Assembly: GCA_006384855.1 (NCBI GenBank)
Contig: VCJN01000195.1
Span: 124,001-188,000 of the forward strand
Length of the DNA stretch: 64,000 nt
Source of the DNA: Tetraselmis striata
Taxonomy: Eukaryota; Chlorophyta; Chlorodendrophyceae; Chlorodendrales; Chlorodendraceae
Direction of reading: 5' to 3'
Made by a program: the position numbers and the translations under genes. Under the pieces are notes generated by a model. That model searched no databases. It was not told the origin of the DNA and worked only from the letters and a program-made list of their open reading frames with translations. Shown here piece after piece: positions 45,191-55,500 of this stretch. Position 1 is the first letter of the stretch. Each line of letters opens with the position of its first letter.

Positions 45191-48053
45191 TGTTTCAATC
45201 ATGCATTCGAGTCTGATTTTGCCAAAAAGTGCAGAGGATGTTTTACACGGAAAAGCGCCATTGTATGGCTAGGAAGGTTTAGCAAAAGGGGGAGGGAATG
45301 TCGGAGGAGCCCGCAGGGCGGAGGCGGAAAACGGGAGGGCGCTGCCGAAGGCAGAGAGCTGGAAGATGGCAGACGAGCTGCTGGTGGCCGTCCTAAGTAG
45401 CTCCCCGGCCGGGAGCGCAGGGCTCGCGGGCGATCGGGCAGCCCGTACCAAAACCCAATGGTAACAGTTACTTAACCGCTTGAAACCACTAAAGACCGTA
45501 CGGGTCGCACTAGGACAGTTTTAATCCGTTAGGACACCCCATAAACACGTTTAGATCTTTTCAATCATGCATTCGAGTCTGGTTTTGCCAGTTTACACGC
45601 GGTTCGTTTACGATTGCGAGCGTAGGCTGTCGGCAGGCGTGCCGACCAGGCGAAGGCGGAAGATGTCTTGAGTTGTAGAAGGGGTCTCGCGCCAAAAGGA
45701 CTTCGATCGAGGCGCAGGCACATCAGATGCGGACGGTGGATGTTGACGCCGGCATGACATAGGCCGGACGTGTCGCGGAATTAAGGCGCCGTCTCTTAAC
45801 GGCGCCGTGTAACATTGGCCGCGAGCCACGGCGGTGGCGTGCGGCACGAGCCGGAATTGCATGCCGATAGAAGCAGGGGTAGAAGTGGCCAAGTTGGCGA
45901 CGAGAGCCCAGCAAAGCAGCGGCGCATGTACCAGTAGGACGAGTACAGCTGCGCGCACGAGCGCGCGAGCGCGCCGCGTACAACCAGGTGAAGTGCTGGT
46001 ATGTTGTACCCGACGTGATGGTAACTCTGAACCTGTACTAGCGATGCACGTTACGAGGGGTGGACACGCAACATCGCGCGATGACAGCGATGTAAGGCTG
46101 CCGCCATCACCAACGGTGGTTGTTTCGCCCCCTTGCGCGAAGAGCGGCGGGTGAAACGCAACGTTGAGGGGCGCGGGAACGTGGGACCCTGTGTGGTCAT
46201 GTCGTACCGGCTCTTGGGTGTGTCGGGGTCGGTTGTCGGCGACATCGCAGAAGACCTGCCGACTCGGGAAGCTGTCGCCGTGGGTCTTTCTTCGCGGAGA
46301 GCGGTGAGCCGGCCGCTGCTTTTGCTCCAGCGACGGCTGCAGACCACCCCACAAACCGCGGGCTTAGGATGATGCTACGAAATGCACAAGTCGCGTTTTG
46401 TGGCGGAGCTATCCCCCGGCGGGCAGCTCGTGTAGTCACAGATGCGTTGCTTGCCGTGACGTTGGAAGCGGGTTGGCCGGCGTAGAGGCCCTTGTAGCCT
46501 ATGCCGGCCCGTAACGATGCCAATGATGTCGGGGCGAGGGTGACGACGAGGCGGCCGCTGCCGCGGCACCAGCGACGGTTGCCGAAGTCCCAAACCCTGA
46601 GTTGGTCAGGGGTAGTTACGTACACCACGAGACGCTAGGTGTTAGGGTTGCGCCTAGCGACTACCCTAATACCACCACAAACCTGCGACGTTTTATGGCC
46701 AAGTAATCATACCGTACTATTGTACTGCTGATATTTCAGTACGCGTATTATGTACTGGTACGGCCACAACCAGACGCCAGTAATATTCCTTGTAACATAA
46801 ATACAGTACGCGCTAGAACTCCTAAATCATCACGATAGCGCTACTAGTTGCCTGTCCGCGGTGCCGAGTCGGACCGCTATAGGATAAATATCCAATGCCA
46901 CCAGCATGTTGTAAGAGATTACATCCTGCGACCAACTCAATTCGCCAAGCGCTACGAGTAAGAGCCATGTTTCACTGAGTACTGCCACGAGTACTTACAC
47001 CAGGCACGCCATGTGGTAGAGCGCCCCCCCGGCGGGCAGCTGCAGGTTGTCGTGGTCCTTGTGAAAACGACGTTGCAGTAGGAGGCGTCGGTCGGAGACG
47101 CATCGGCACAAGCCGCACAAACGCCCCCCACTCCGACCACAACAAACGTTGCTGAAAAATGATTGGGGCGAGGACAACAAGCCCTCTCAAAACACCGGCA
47201 CATGAGCGGCGCCACCCCCGTAACAAACCAATTACGCGAGCAGCTCCGGAAAACCACATCATGTAACGGCCGTTGATGCCACGACGCCCTACTACGAGGA
47301 CACGCGGATTGGGTTGCAATGTCTTGCGGGACAACGAATGGTCGCCCCGACGACACATACAGACGTCCTCCTCCGTCCGCGCCGATTTGTTGCGGTGGGC
47401 GTACGTAGTTGTCGTCGTTGACAACCGTGACGAGCAGCGACCATGGTGCCGAGCGCGTCCACCTCACCTACACCTCAAGAGTTGACTTTTGCGAGAGGGC
47501 GCTCCACTGCGAGAGCCCCGGAGACATGTACTGCGACTCGACTTCGGGTGTTGAGGTTTAAACCCCCCTAACGGGGACCCCCCCGTTCCAATTCCTTGCC
47601 GTGCCCATCGCTACCCGAAACCGTCCCAACCTCAAAGCCCGGGCAAAAACGGAAAACGCCCTCGGGCGCACGAGTAGGGAAAACTACATTACCGAGAGGT
47701 TGTCTGCTGTCGCTGCCTGATGTTGCAACGCATGTGCGCAGCACGACGACTCACTGCCGGGTAGATGAGCCTCGGTGCGGACTTGTTCAGCCTCGGTGAC
47801 CCTCGCGCGCGCAAGTACGCAAAGCCGCTGCCGAAGGCAGAGAGTTGGAAGATGGTAGACGAGATGCTGGTGGCTGTCCTAAGTAGCCAGGAGCGCCAGG
47901 CCAGGAGCGCATGGCTCGCAGGCGATGGGGGCAGCCCGTACCAAAACCCGATGGCAACAATAACTTTACCGCTTTAAACCACTAAAGACCATACGGGTCG
48001 CACTGCAGGACAGTTTTAATCCGTCAGGAAACCCCATAAACACGTTTAGATCA
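45191..48053 (-). mobile_element. split-direct-repeat YR-type element 2, non-autonomous
   Basis: Minus orientation. A1 is 48,053-47,826, B1 45,590-45,558, A2 45,557-45,341 and B2 45,224-45,192. The A repeats share TTTATGGGGT-TCCT, GGTACGGG and CCATCTTCCA-CTCT with element 1. They end in a hairpin at the same place, with different bases (CTGCC-TTC-GGCAG). The B repeats read TGGCAAAACCAGACTCGAAT, then GCATGATTGAAA. Internal frames (for example 46,354-45,608 minus) show no H-x-x-R...Y recombinase and no RT, so it was probably moved by enzymes of a relative such as element 1. Copy 1 of the duplication (about 32,410-32,436) is the unoccupied site. Confidence 0.75.
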
Positions 48054-48720
48054 GTACCGCGTGGGGTACCGAGCTGTTAAAAACCGGTTCATTAATTTTG
48101 ACGCCTGTAGTACATGGAACTGGTAGCGACTGCTCCTCAAGAATGACAGCGGAATGTAATCAACTCGCTATCAATATAGATAATACAAGCAGTAGCGACT
48201 ACCTGTACCCGCTGCTGCTATAGATAGATAGCGGTGTATATACGGTATTATTTATAATGGTGGTACGGGCAGTATGGTATCGTCTCCGCCGTAGACCGCG
48301 CAATCGCGCGTATGACGCTTCGATCGTATGGCGCCCCCGTTTTAGCGCTACAGGTATTGGTTTGACGGGCGGGCGCTGGGCTGCGGGACCAGCTCCTCGG
48401 CAGCGCGCACCTGGCGACTGGACGATGACAAATACGCGACGGTGACGGCGACGTTCTCTCATACACTACCCCACCTCCCCCCCTCTCCTCGGCCACCAGC
48501 GCAGAAGTTCTGTCGGTGGACAACCGTAGCATAGAGGTTATCCGAGACGCAAGCAGCTTTATCCACCCGACAGGTGGCCTGCGAGCAGCGTGACACCTGC
48601 GCGGGGCGCGCCCGCTTGCACTTGACCGCACGTTGTTCTCGAGCGGAGTTTGCTGCCGGGCGCTTGGAGGCTGGGGGACCTGGGCGGCAGTGGCGCGAGG
48701 CTACCGCTGCCGGGATCGTC

Positions 48721-50368
48721 ATGACCGGCGAAGTGATAGGCGACCCGCGCCCCTCTCGACGCCGCTCTCTTGGCGCGTCATGGTTCCTGTTCACCGCCGC
48801 TCTGAGGGTACTCCAGGTCGCGGTACCGGAAGCGGCAGCCCGCCCGGAATCGCTCGGCCGGAGGCTCCTGTCGGCGGAGGACGGTTACACCTGGAATGGA
48901 GTGCTTCCGCGGACGGGGTTGCAGGTGCTGAGGCCTGTGCCAGTCGGCACGCACTACGCCTTCGTGCACATCCCCAAGGCAGCAGGTGCGCGTTTGGAGA
49001 GCCGGGGGGGGGGGGGGGGTTCATTTTGCGTGAGGGGATGGGCCGGAGCGGTCTGTAGGGCCGAGTTTGGTGTCGCATCATCCTGCAAATTCGCAAAGAC
49101 TTCACGCCGAGGCAGTGGAGGCCTCCGGTGTTGGCTTTTCTCCGCTCGTAGAATGAGGAGGGCGGGACGGTCAAAGAATAAGTCCCAGCTATCGTAGCGA
49201 CTGTTTGGTTTACTGTATGCCTTGTGCTTACACACATGTCCGGTGCTTGCCCTCTTTTGCCCTTTGGTGGGCGCCCTAAAGGCGGAATAATGCAATGGGG
49301 TCTGCAGTGTCTGTGCACATGTGTGAGGGATGTAGCAACATCTGCCAATTGTCAGCTTCGTCTTTTCCCGAGTCTCCACTATCTTTGCCCGTCAAGAGAA
49401 AGCAGGATGATTTCACCCGCGGTGATGCGCACGTTGCTGCAGGTGCTTCTTTTCAGAAAGACTGCGCCAACTGGATGCCGGTCGGCGTGACTGTAAAGGG
49501 CAATCGCGAGGCGCTGCTCACAGACACGGCGATTCGCTATCCCGCCACACCGATGGTCGCATTGTTCCGGCACCCCTGGAGGCACATCCTCTCGCAGTTC
49601 ATGGAGTGCGAGTTCTCTCCATGGGGGAAGAGTGTGACGGCTGCCCACCCGCGCTGGCGGGAGATCGTGCCTCCGCATGTTGGCAGCATCGGGCATAGCA
49701 GCCCCTACGTGGGTTTCTACCGCTGGCTGCAGTACTTCCAGGAGCCGCACTCCGACACAGCTGAGTTTGCTGACCCCAAAGCCTTCGCGTTTGACTGCTA
49801 CAACCCCTGGAACCTGCAAGCACGCTACATGACCGCTGTGGACTCCAAAGCAGGCCGCAGAACACTCGAAGGCCGGTATGCCCACGCTGTGTGGGACAAG
49901 AGCGAGAAGCGGCCACCACTTGCCAGCGCGATTGAGGCCGCTAAGCAGCTGTCCTTCCTGGGCATCTCTGACCTCTACCAGCCGAGCTTGTGCCTGTTCC
50001 AATTCCACACCACCGGCGCGTTGCCGCATGAGTGCGGCTGCGGCGCGGAGCCTGCTGGGCAACTCCACCCGTCGAATGTGACGCATGACAACCACGGAGT
50101 TCCGCCACACAGCCTGGATGACCTGCCGCTGCGCGTGCTTCGCAACATAGGCCGGCTGGTGGAAATCGATGCGCGGCTGTACCTGGCTGCGCTGGACATG
50201 TTCGAGCTGCGGGCGCGAGAGGCGGCGACGGCAACAGGCGTGGACGTGCTGTGCCAGGGGCAGGCGGCGGAGCTCCGGGACGAGGTGCGCGCGCTGCTGG
50301 CCCTCTCCAGAAGGCGCGGTGCGGCGAGGGCGGAGACCGCTGAGGTCCTCCCCAGTGGCGAGTTATGA
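48721..50368 (+). CDS. Golgi-type sulfotransferase, copy 2
   Basis: Exons 48721-48985 and 49443-50368 encode 396 residues, the same length and intron position as copy 1. It keeps the signal anchor (WFLFTAALRVLQVAV), FVHIPKAAG-ASF and LFRHPWRHILSQF, so both copies look functional. Substitutions are mostly conservative and spread along exon 2. The intron is 457 bp here, against 309 bp in copy 1. It shares the GTGCGC donor and G run with copy 1 and has extra sequence in its second half; here retention would break the frame. Upstream homology to copy 1 begins at about 48,303, so promoters are partly shared. A SINE lies 120 bp downstream. Confidence 0.85.
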
Positions 50369-50488
50369 ATGCTCAGCGGTGAGTCAAGTCAATTCGCAGC
50401 GACCAAGTCACAGAAATACGCCCTGGGTAGGTGACGCTTTGTCATAGTCAACAAGCGAATTGCCGAAATATTCTGCAATACTGCTGTT

Positions 50489-50739
50489 ACATCCCTTGTC
50501 CGCTCGGTAGAGCGGTCGTCTCGTGTGCGAGAGGTACCGGGTTCGATTCCTGGCCGATGTATTTCGGCAATATCGGCCCGGCGTGTCCCGGGTTTACTCG
50601 GTTGATGCATTAGCCCTTCGGGGTTCGAATGAGGCAATGGTCTATGGGCTATGCCAGACCTACGACTGCAGTTGGCGCACGAGGTCAAGTGCTGGGGCGG
50701 CTTCGGCCGATGTCCCGGGGCGAACTTTACTTTTACTTT
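50489..50739 (+). mobile_element. tRNA-derived SINE with 10-bp target duplication
   Basis: The head resembles a tRNA: CCGCTCGGTAGAGCGGTCG stands where an A box lies and GGGTTCGATTCCTGG is a good B box. A body follows, with a CTTCGGCCGATGTCCCGGGG segment, and the tail is TTTACTTTTACTTT. It is flanked by TACTGCTGTT at 50,479-50,488 and 50,740-50,749. A 3' fragment of the same family is at 16,093. Transcription by RNA polymerase III from the internal boxes is expected from the class. Confidence 0.8.
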
Positions 50740-50799
50740 TACTGCTGTTGCAGGTCCGATTTAATATGTTATGTTTTAGTACTCTGCTTTCCGGAGAAA

Positions 50800-51400
50800 C
50801 AGAGAGGGGGGGGGGGGGTCACTTTTTAAGTTCACGTACTTGAGCAGTATTTGGCGGCTGGGAGCGGTGCATGAGCGGATGGGGGCTCAGCCGGGCTCAG
50901 CCCCGCACCGCCGCCGTGAATATACTGTGTTGGTTACGTGGATAGCGTCTAGGGAACGCACGGAATGTCGTTTAATATCCAGGCCAGGCATACAGCAGCT
51001 TAGCAGCATCATAGCACTACATGGAGGGGTGGATAGGCCATCGTACGGTCGGTTTGTCATGATGCTGACTGTAATATGGTGATGGTTCCAAAAAGTGCCC
51101 CACCCCCTCGCTCTCCATGTTATGCTTGCATATGGCAGGGAACACCCTTCTGCACATAGCCATGCATTGAAACCATTAAAAAAGTCATGCCAATGGTAGT
51201 TCTTATGCAACTTTCGGCATGTTCTACTAAGTACTGTGATCAACATAAATAGAGAGGGGGGGGGGGGGGGGGGGGGGGGACAGAGGCCGGGGGGGTGGGG
51301 GGGGGGGGGGGGGGGTTCTAAGACATAAATTAAATCGGACCTGCCTAATTAAATGCCAGTGACAGAATTTCCAACACTGTCGGATCACCGTCTAAAACAC
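50800..51400. other. spacer with several poly-G tracts
   Basis: G runs at about 50,805-50,818, 51,256-51,279 and 51,296-51,316. No gene seen. The 3' end of the minus-strand retrotransposon probably falls near the last of these. Confidence 0.6.
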
Positions 51401-52222
51401 TGCCATCAAAATGCCCGGGACCACCAAAGGTCCGCCCTACTGGTATGGGATACCAGTCCTACCCGTTGGGCCTCGGCCCATTCGACGAGTAATATGCGAG
51501 TTGGAGCAAGCCCCATCCCACGGAGCAAAGCATTTCGAGAGTGCGATACGGGTACATGTAAGGCAACAAAAAAGGCATGTATGTGAGGGAGGGTCGACGC
51601 CATAACTGGAACATTTTCCCATTCCCCGTAAAATCCAGGGCGCCGTGAGCGGACCCCGTCCAAAATAAGAGCAGCTTAAAAAGCCCAGCTTAAAAGGTCT
51701 AGGCGCGATAACCTGACTAATTTAATATAAAATCCCTTAACTCCGGAACAAACAACCCCAAATTTTGACGGTGACACCCTCACCGAAGGCACTCCGTCCA
51801 CCAACATATGTTCGATAGTCTCAAATTCACCTCCGCCACATGCAGGGCAGTGTTCAAGGAACCGCTCTGGCGTGGCATGAATCCGGGTCAATCAGCGGGT
51901 AGTGGGAAATACTCGGGTGCGTAATTGTATCATAATGTGCAGCCCGGCCATGACCCACATTGTATTGTGGCAACGGGTTTGACGCATAAGGCTAATGGAC
52001 ATGTATACCCCATGTGTTCGTACGGGCTAACGCTGCCGACAATTCGTAACGCGCCTACACCGATGCCTTTACTAGTTTATTAGCGGCATCGCGCGCGGCT
52101 AGTGACCTCCCCTCAAGTGGAAGGTCATGCGCCCCCTCAGCTAGCCCTACGTTTGCCCTAGCTAGTCGATCTAACCACCGCACAGTCCCCGACGTCCACG
52201 TGTTAGGGCGCGCCCGACTTGG
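51400..52222 (-). pseudogene. non-LTR retrotransposon, C-terminal part (RNase H end and zinc finger)
   Basis: On the minus strand the frame entering at 52,222 reads PSRARPNTWTSGTVRWLDRL and, further on, LEGRSLAARDAANKL, like the end of an RNase H domain, and stops near 52,055. Lower down, CPACGGGEFETIEH (about 51,825) matches the C-terminal CPxC...ET..H finger typical of non-LTR retrotransposons. Frames are broken. The partner half lies at 61,667-62,480, on the other side of the MULE. Confidence 0.65.
52211..52222 (+). repeat. 12-bp target duplication, left
   Basis: CGCCCGACTTGG, repeated at 61,667-61,678 at the other edge of the transposon. Confidence 0.85.
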
Positions 52223-52281
52223 AAAAAGGGCAAATATCGAGTCAAAATGGGCACATTTACGGACTCGAAAATGTACCCCCC
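52223..52281 (+). repeat. left terminal inverted repeat of the MULE
   Basis: The core ATATCGAGTCAAAATGGGCA, then CATTTACGGACTCGAAAATG and TACCCCCC, is matched exactly in inverse orientation at 61,606-61,655. Confidence 0.92.
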
Positions 52282-52282
52282 T

Positions 52283-52325
52283 TAACTCGGTTTTGCACCC
52301 CCCAAGGGGGGTGCAAAAACTGAGT
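52283..52325. repeat. long perfect hairpin just inside the left TIR
   Basis: TTTTGCACCCCCC-AA-GGGGGGTGCAAAA is a 13-bp perfect stem with a two-base spacer. Pairing extends outward through ACTCGG/CTGAGT with one mismatch and one bulge. Inside the right TIR there is a shorter hairpin, ATGTACCCA-AAAAG-TGGGTACAT, at 61,561-61,583. Confidence 0.85.
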
Positions 52326-52591
52326 CCCGCCCAATACCGTACGAATGTACGGCAAAACTGGCCTTTCACACATTCTTGCCAGCACTGTACGAGGTACCCT
52401 TCATCTGTACTGCACTATGTACTACACAACAGTCCACCGCCCCTTGACGAGATGCGTCGCTACCACTCCATGGTAACCGTTTTTGCCTCGAATGCTACTC
52501 CGCCGCTGTTCTTTTCACTCCTCTATCACTCGCAAGCACCCTCGCGCTTTTGTTCAGGGAGGCATCTTCACGCATCTTGGTTCACAAAAGC

Positions 52592-55500
52592 ATGGCAGAC
52601 CGTCCTCGCAAAGGAAAACGCACCTCTGCCCGGTTGAAGACTCCGGTGGCGGGGGCATCTGCAGCTGCGCTTGGCTTTGACCCAACGAGCAGGCCTCTCG
52701 ACACACTGCTAGTGACCCCCATGGCGCAAGATTCTCCGCAGATGCACTTGCGTTCGGGCAGGAGGGCGTCTCAGGCTCCAATACCCACGACTCAGCCCAT
52801 AAGGCCCCTGCAACCGAGCGGTGGGCAACAGCGAAGCGGACCGCCATGGCCTTGGTACGGAGATTCGCAGCCTTTGGCTGAGCCGGGGCCTCAGCCTAAC
52901 CCCCAGCCTCAAGGCGTGCCACCTTTGGACCCACTCCCCGGAGCGACTCCAACGGTACGCGGACTCGCATCTTCGTTAGCGTCACTCATCTCGGCGCCGT
53001 GGGCTGCGTTAAGCGCATCTCGCCATCGCGCATCTCAGGGATCTCAACTCACCCAGACCGATGTCGAAGAGTCTGGAGCCGGTCAAGGTCAACCTTTGGC
53101 CACGATTCATGAGGACAAGCTCGGACAGGAAGAGGAGGAGGAGGAGGAGGAGGAGGGGGAGGGGCCCAATACTGTCGGAGGGTGTCCGCCTGGACAAACG
53201 AGCCCCGCCACAAGCGCCACAAGTGGGAGCAAAATGGTAACCCCTCGCCCCTTGTCAACAGAACCTCAAACATGTGCGCATCTTCGCGCGTGAGGGGAAA
53301 GATTCTCACACGTTCCCCCCCCCCCCCCCCCCCTTTCCCTACATAGACCATCTCCACGACCCCCCTTCAACAAGAATCGCCACTTGTCGACCCAATGCTC
53401 GGCGAGTGGAACTGCTACGAGCGGGACTTCCCTGCGTACTTCGCCACCTGGCCCGAACCACAGGACGGGCATCCCGACGACTACAAGGAGCATCACAAGC
53501 TCTTGACAAGAGTCATTCGCAACGTGGTTAACGTGTCGCCCAACTCGAACTTCTTCTTCATGCCTTGCCTCCACGCCATCGTGGACCTCTTCCCTTGCCC
53601 TGAAGGTATGGAGCTCCGGGTGCCCATCTCGGTCTTTGACAAGCGCCACCTTGGCCAAGACGCCGCGAAGACGTGGGAGTTCATCGTCGTCAGGTTTCAA
53701 AGAAAGACATACCGCGTTCCCGAGAAGGGCAAGCTCGTCGTGTGGCTAGACATCGTCACGACTCCAGGGCACTTCGCGTTTGCTGTCTGGCAGTCGCGAG
53801 ATGGTGCCTTGGTCGCCCCTGTCTTCATCTACGACTCCTGCGTCTCAGTCAAGGTACCCACCCGCGCCATCCCCTACTCCGGTTGGCAAGCTGTTTGGCT
53901 GGAGATTTCTAGGCCTCCCTCCCTGGGGGGGTGGAACCCCCCACCCCCTGGCCACGGCTTCTTCCACGGGGTCGTCACGCAACAAAGAGACGCCAGCACC
54001 TGCTGGGCGAGATGCGTGCTTGCAGCCAGAGCCATCGCCACGTTCTTCTTGTGGAGGTTCTTCGTGAAGATGCCTGTTCCAGGCCACAGCGGTGTGACCG
54101 AACCCCCCCAGCTCCTCATTGGCGACGACGATGTCGACACATTGGCCAAGGTTTGGGCACCCTTCTTCGAGTGTGCGCACATCTCCGAGAACCCCTCCTT
54201 CAACACCAAGGACCGTCTGGATGTTGTTTACCCGCATCTCCACGGCAAGCTCACGAGATTCCCCATCGAGTTCTTCCCCTTGGCCACAAATTCACCCTGC
54301 TTCTCGGTGGGCAACTTGCCGCAAACTGTCAGGCACTTTGGCTTCTCCGACACAGCCGCGAACAAGATTGCGCTGACTCTCGACATTGTACCGACCAAAG
54401 TGTTCACGAGCACTGCTGCAAGTGGTGTACGGAAGCTGTGGGTGCGTGCGCTCCCTGAGCCTCATAACGAGCACGCCTACGCCGACCGCAAGAGGGCACT
54501 CCAAGAAACCAATGGCAGCCAGGGAGCATGGCCGGAGACATCTTGGCAAGATGCCGTGGAGTCTGTCCTCTTCGTTGAGTGCCAGAGTAGAACTGTGAAA
54601 CACTGTGGCTACTCGATTCGCAGCGTGCGCGAATGGCACAACGACTACGAGATGCGGCGCGGCATTCAACATATCAAGAACAAACGCTTCACGAAGTCCA
54701 CCAACACCTGCCAGCCCTGCCGAGGGAGCTCGGCACCCCGCACCGTCTTGGTCGACAATCGCTACTACCAGGTCGTAGCGGCGCCTCGTCAAGTTGGCGG
54801 GTCCTCCAAGCCCGCATCTCAACCACCGCCAGCGGGGTCCGGTGGAGATGGTTCCCAAAAAGGCGCTGCAGCAGGTCTCCTCGAGCTTCGAGCAGCTCCG
54901 CCGCCTCCCCCCAGCAGGCTTGGTCCCTCGGTGACTGCCAAGCCGCCGAGTGAGTCTCAGCCTTCGGTAGCGACGAAGCGCTCGCACGGTGCGTTGAGCA
55001 CAGGAGGCAAGACCACCTTGTCGCCCATGAAGCTGCGTAGGAAGCATTCCGAGAAGCGCGGGCCGAGTCCTCCTTTGAAGATGGCGACAGAATTGGAGGA
55101 CGACGACCCCTTCCAGGCGCCTAAGCCGAAACGCGAAACCCGGTCAAGCCGTCAGGCGCCTTCGGGTGCCGCTGCTGGAAGTCGCCTTGCCACATCTTCC
55201 CAAGGCGGTGCCCCATCCCTGCGTCCCCGACCCACATCTCCGCCCAAAAAGGCCTCATCTCGGGACGCAAAGCCCGTAACGCCGCTTGCACGGACATCTC
55301 GGCCTCCTACTCTCGCACCAACAGTCTTCCGCAGGCCTAGGACAGGGAGCACTCCAAGTGCACCCAGGCTCGGCTTCCAGCGGTATGCTCCTCTCCCTCC
55401 CCTTCGTGGGCAGCCTGCACCCACGCCCCTCGCTGAGCGACTTGTCGCGCCTCGCCTTGTCGGGGAATCTCCGCCAATCACCGACCCCACCGTCGCCACT

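Larger units (their letters stand above)
44428..50388 (+). repeat. segmental duplication, copy 2
   Basis: Counterpart of 32,140-38,041. It has three insertions that copy 1 lacks: 462 bp at 44,668-45,129, YR element 2 at 45,191-48,053, and about 150 extra bases in the sulfotransferase intron. Homology stops 15-20 bases past the sulfotransferase stop codon in both copies. Confidence 0.85.

Noticed and set aside
45608..47467. Second tyrosine recombinase gene in YR element 2
   Set aside because: I looked for the H-x-x-R and terminal Tyr motifs on the minus strand and found none.
50489..50570. A genuine tRNA gene
   Set aside because: The A- and B-box motifs are good, but the anticodon stem-loop does not fold to a seven-base loop. 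The sequence also continues into a SINE body with a target duplication.
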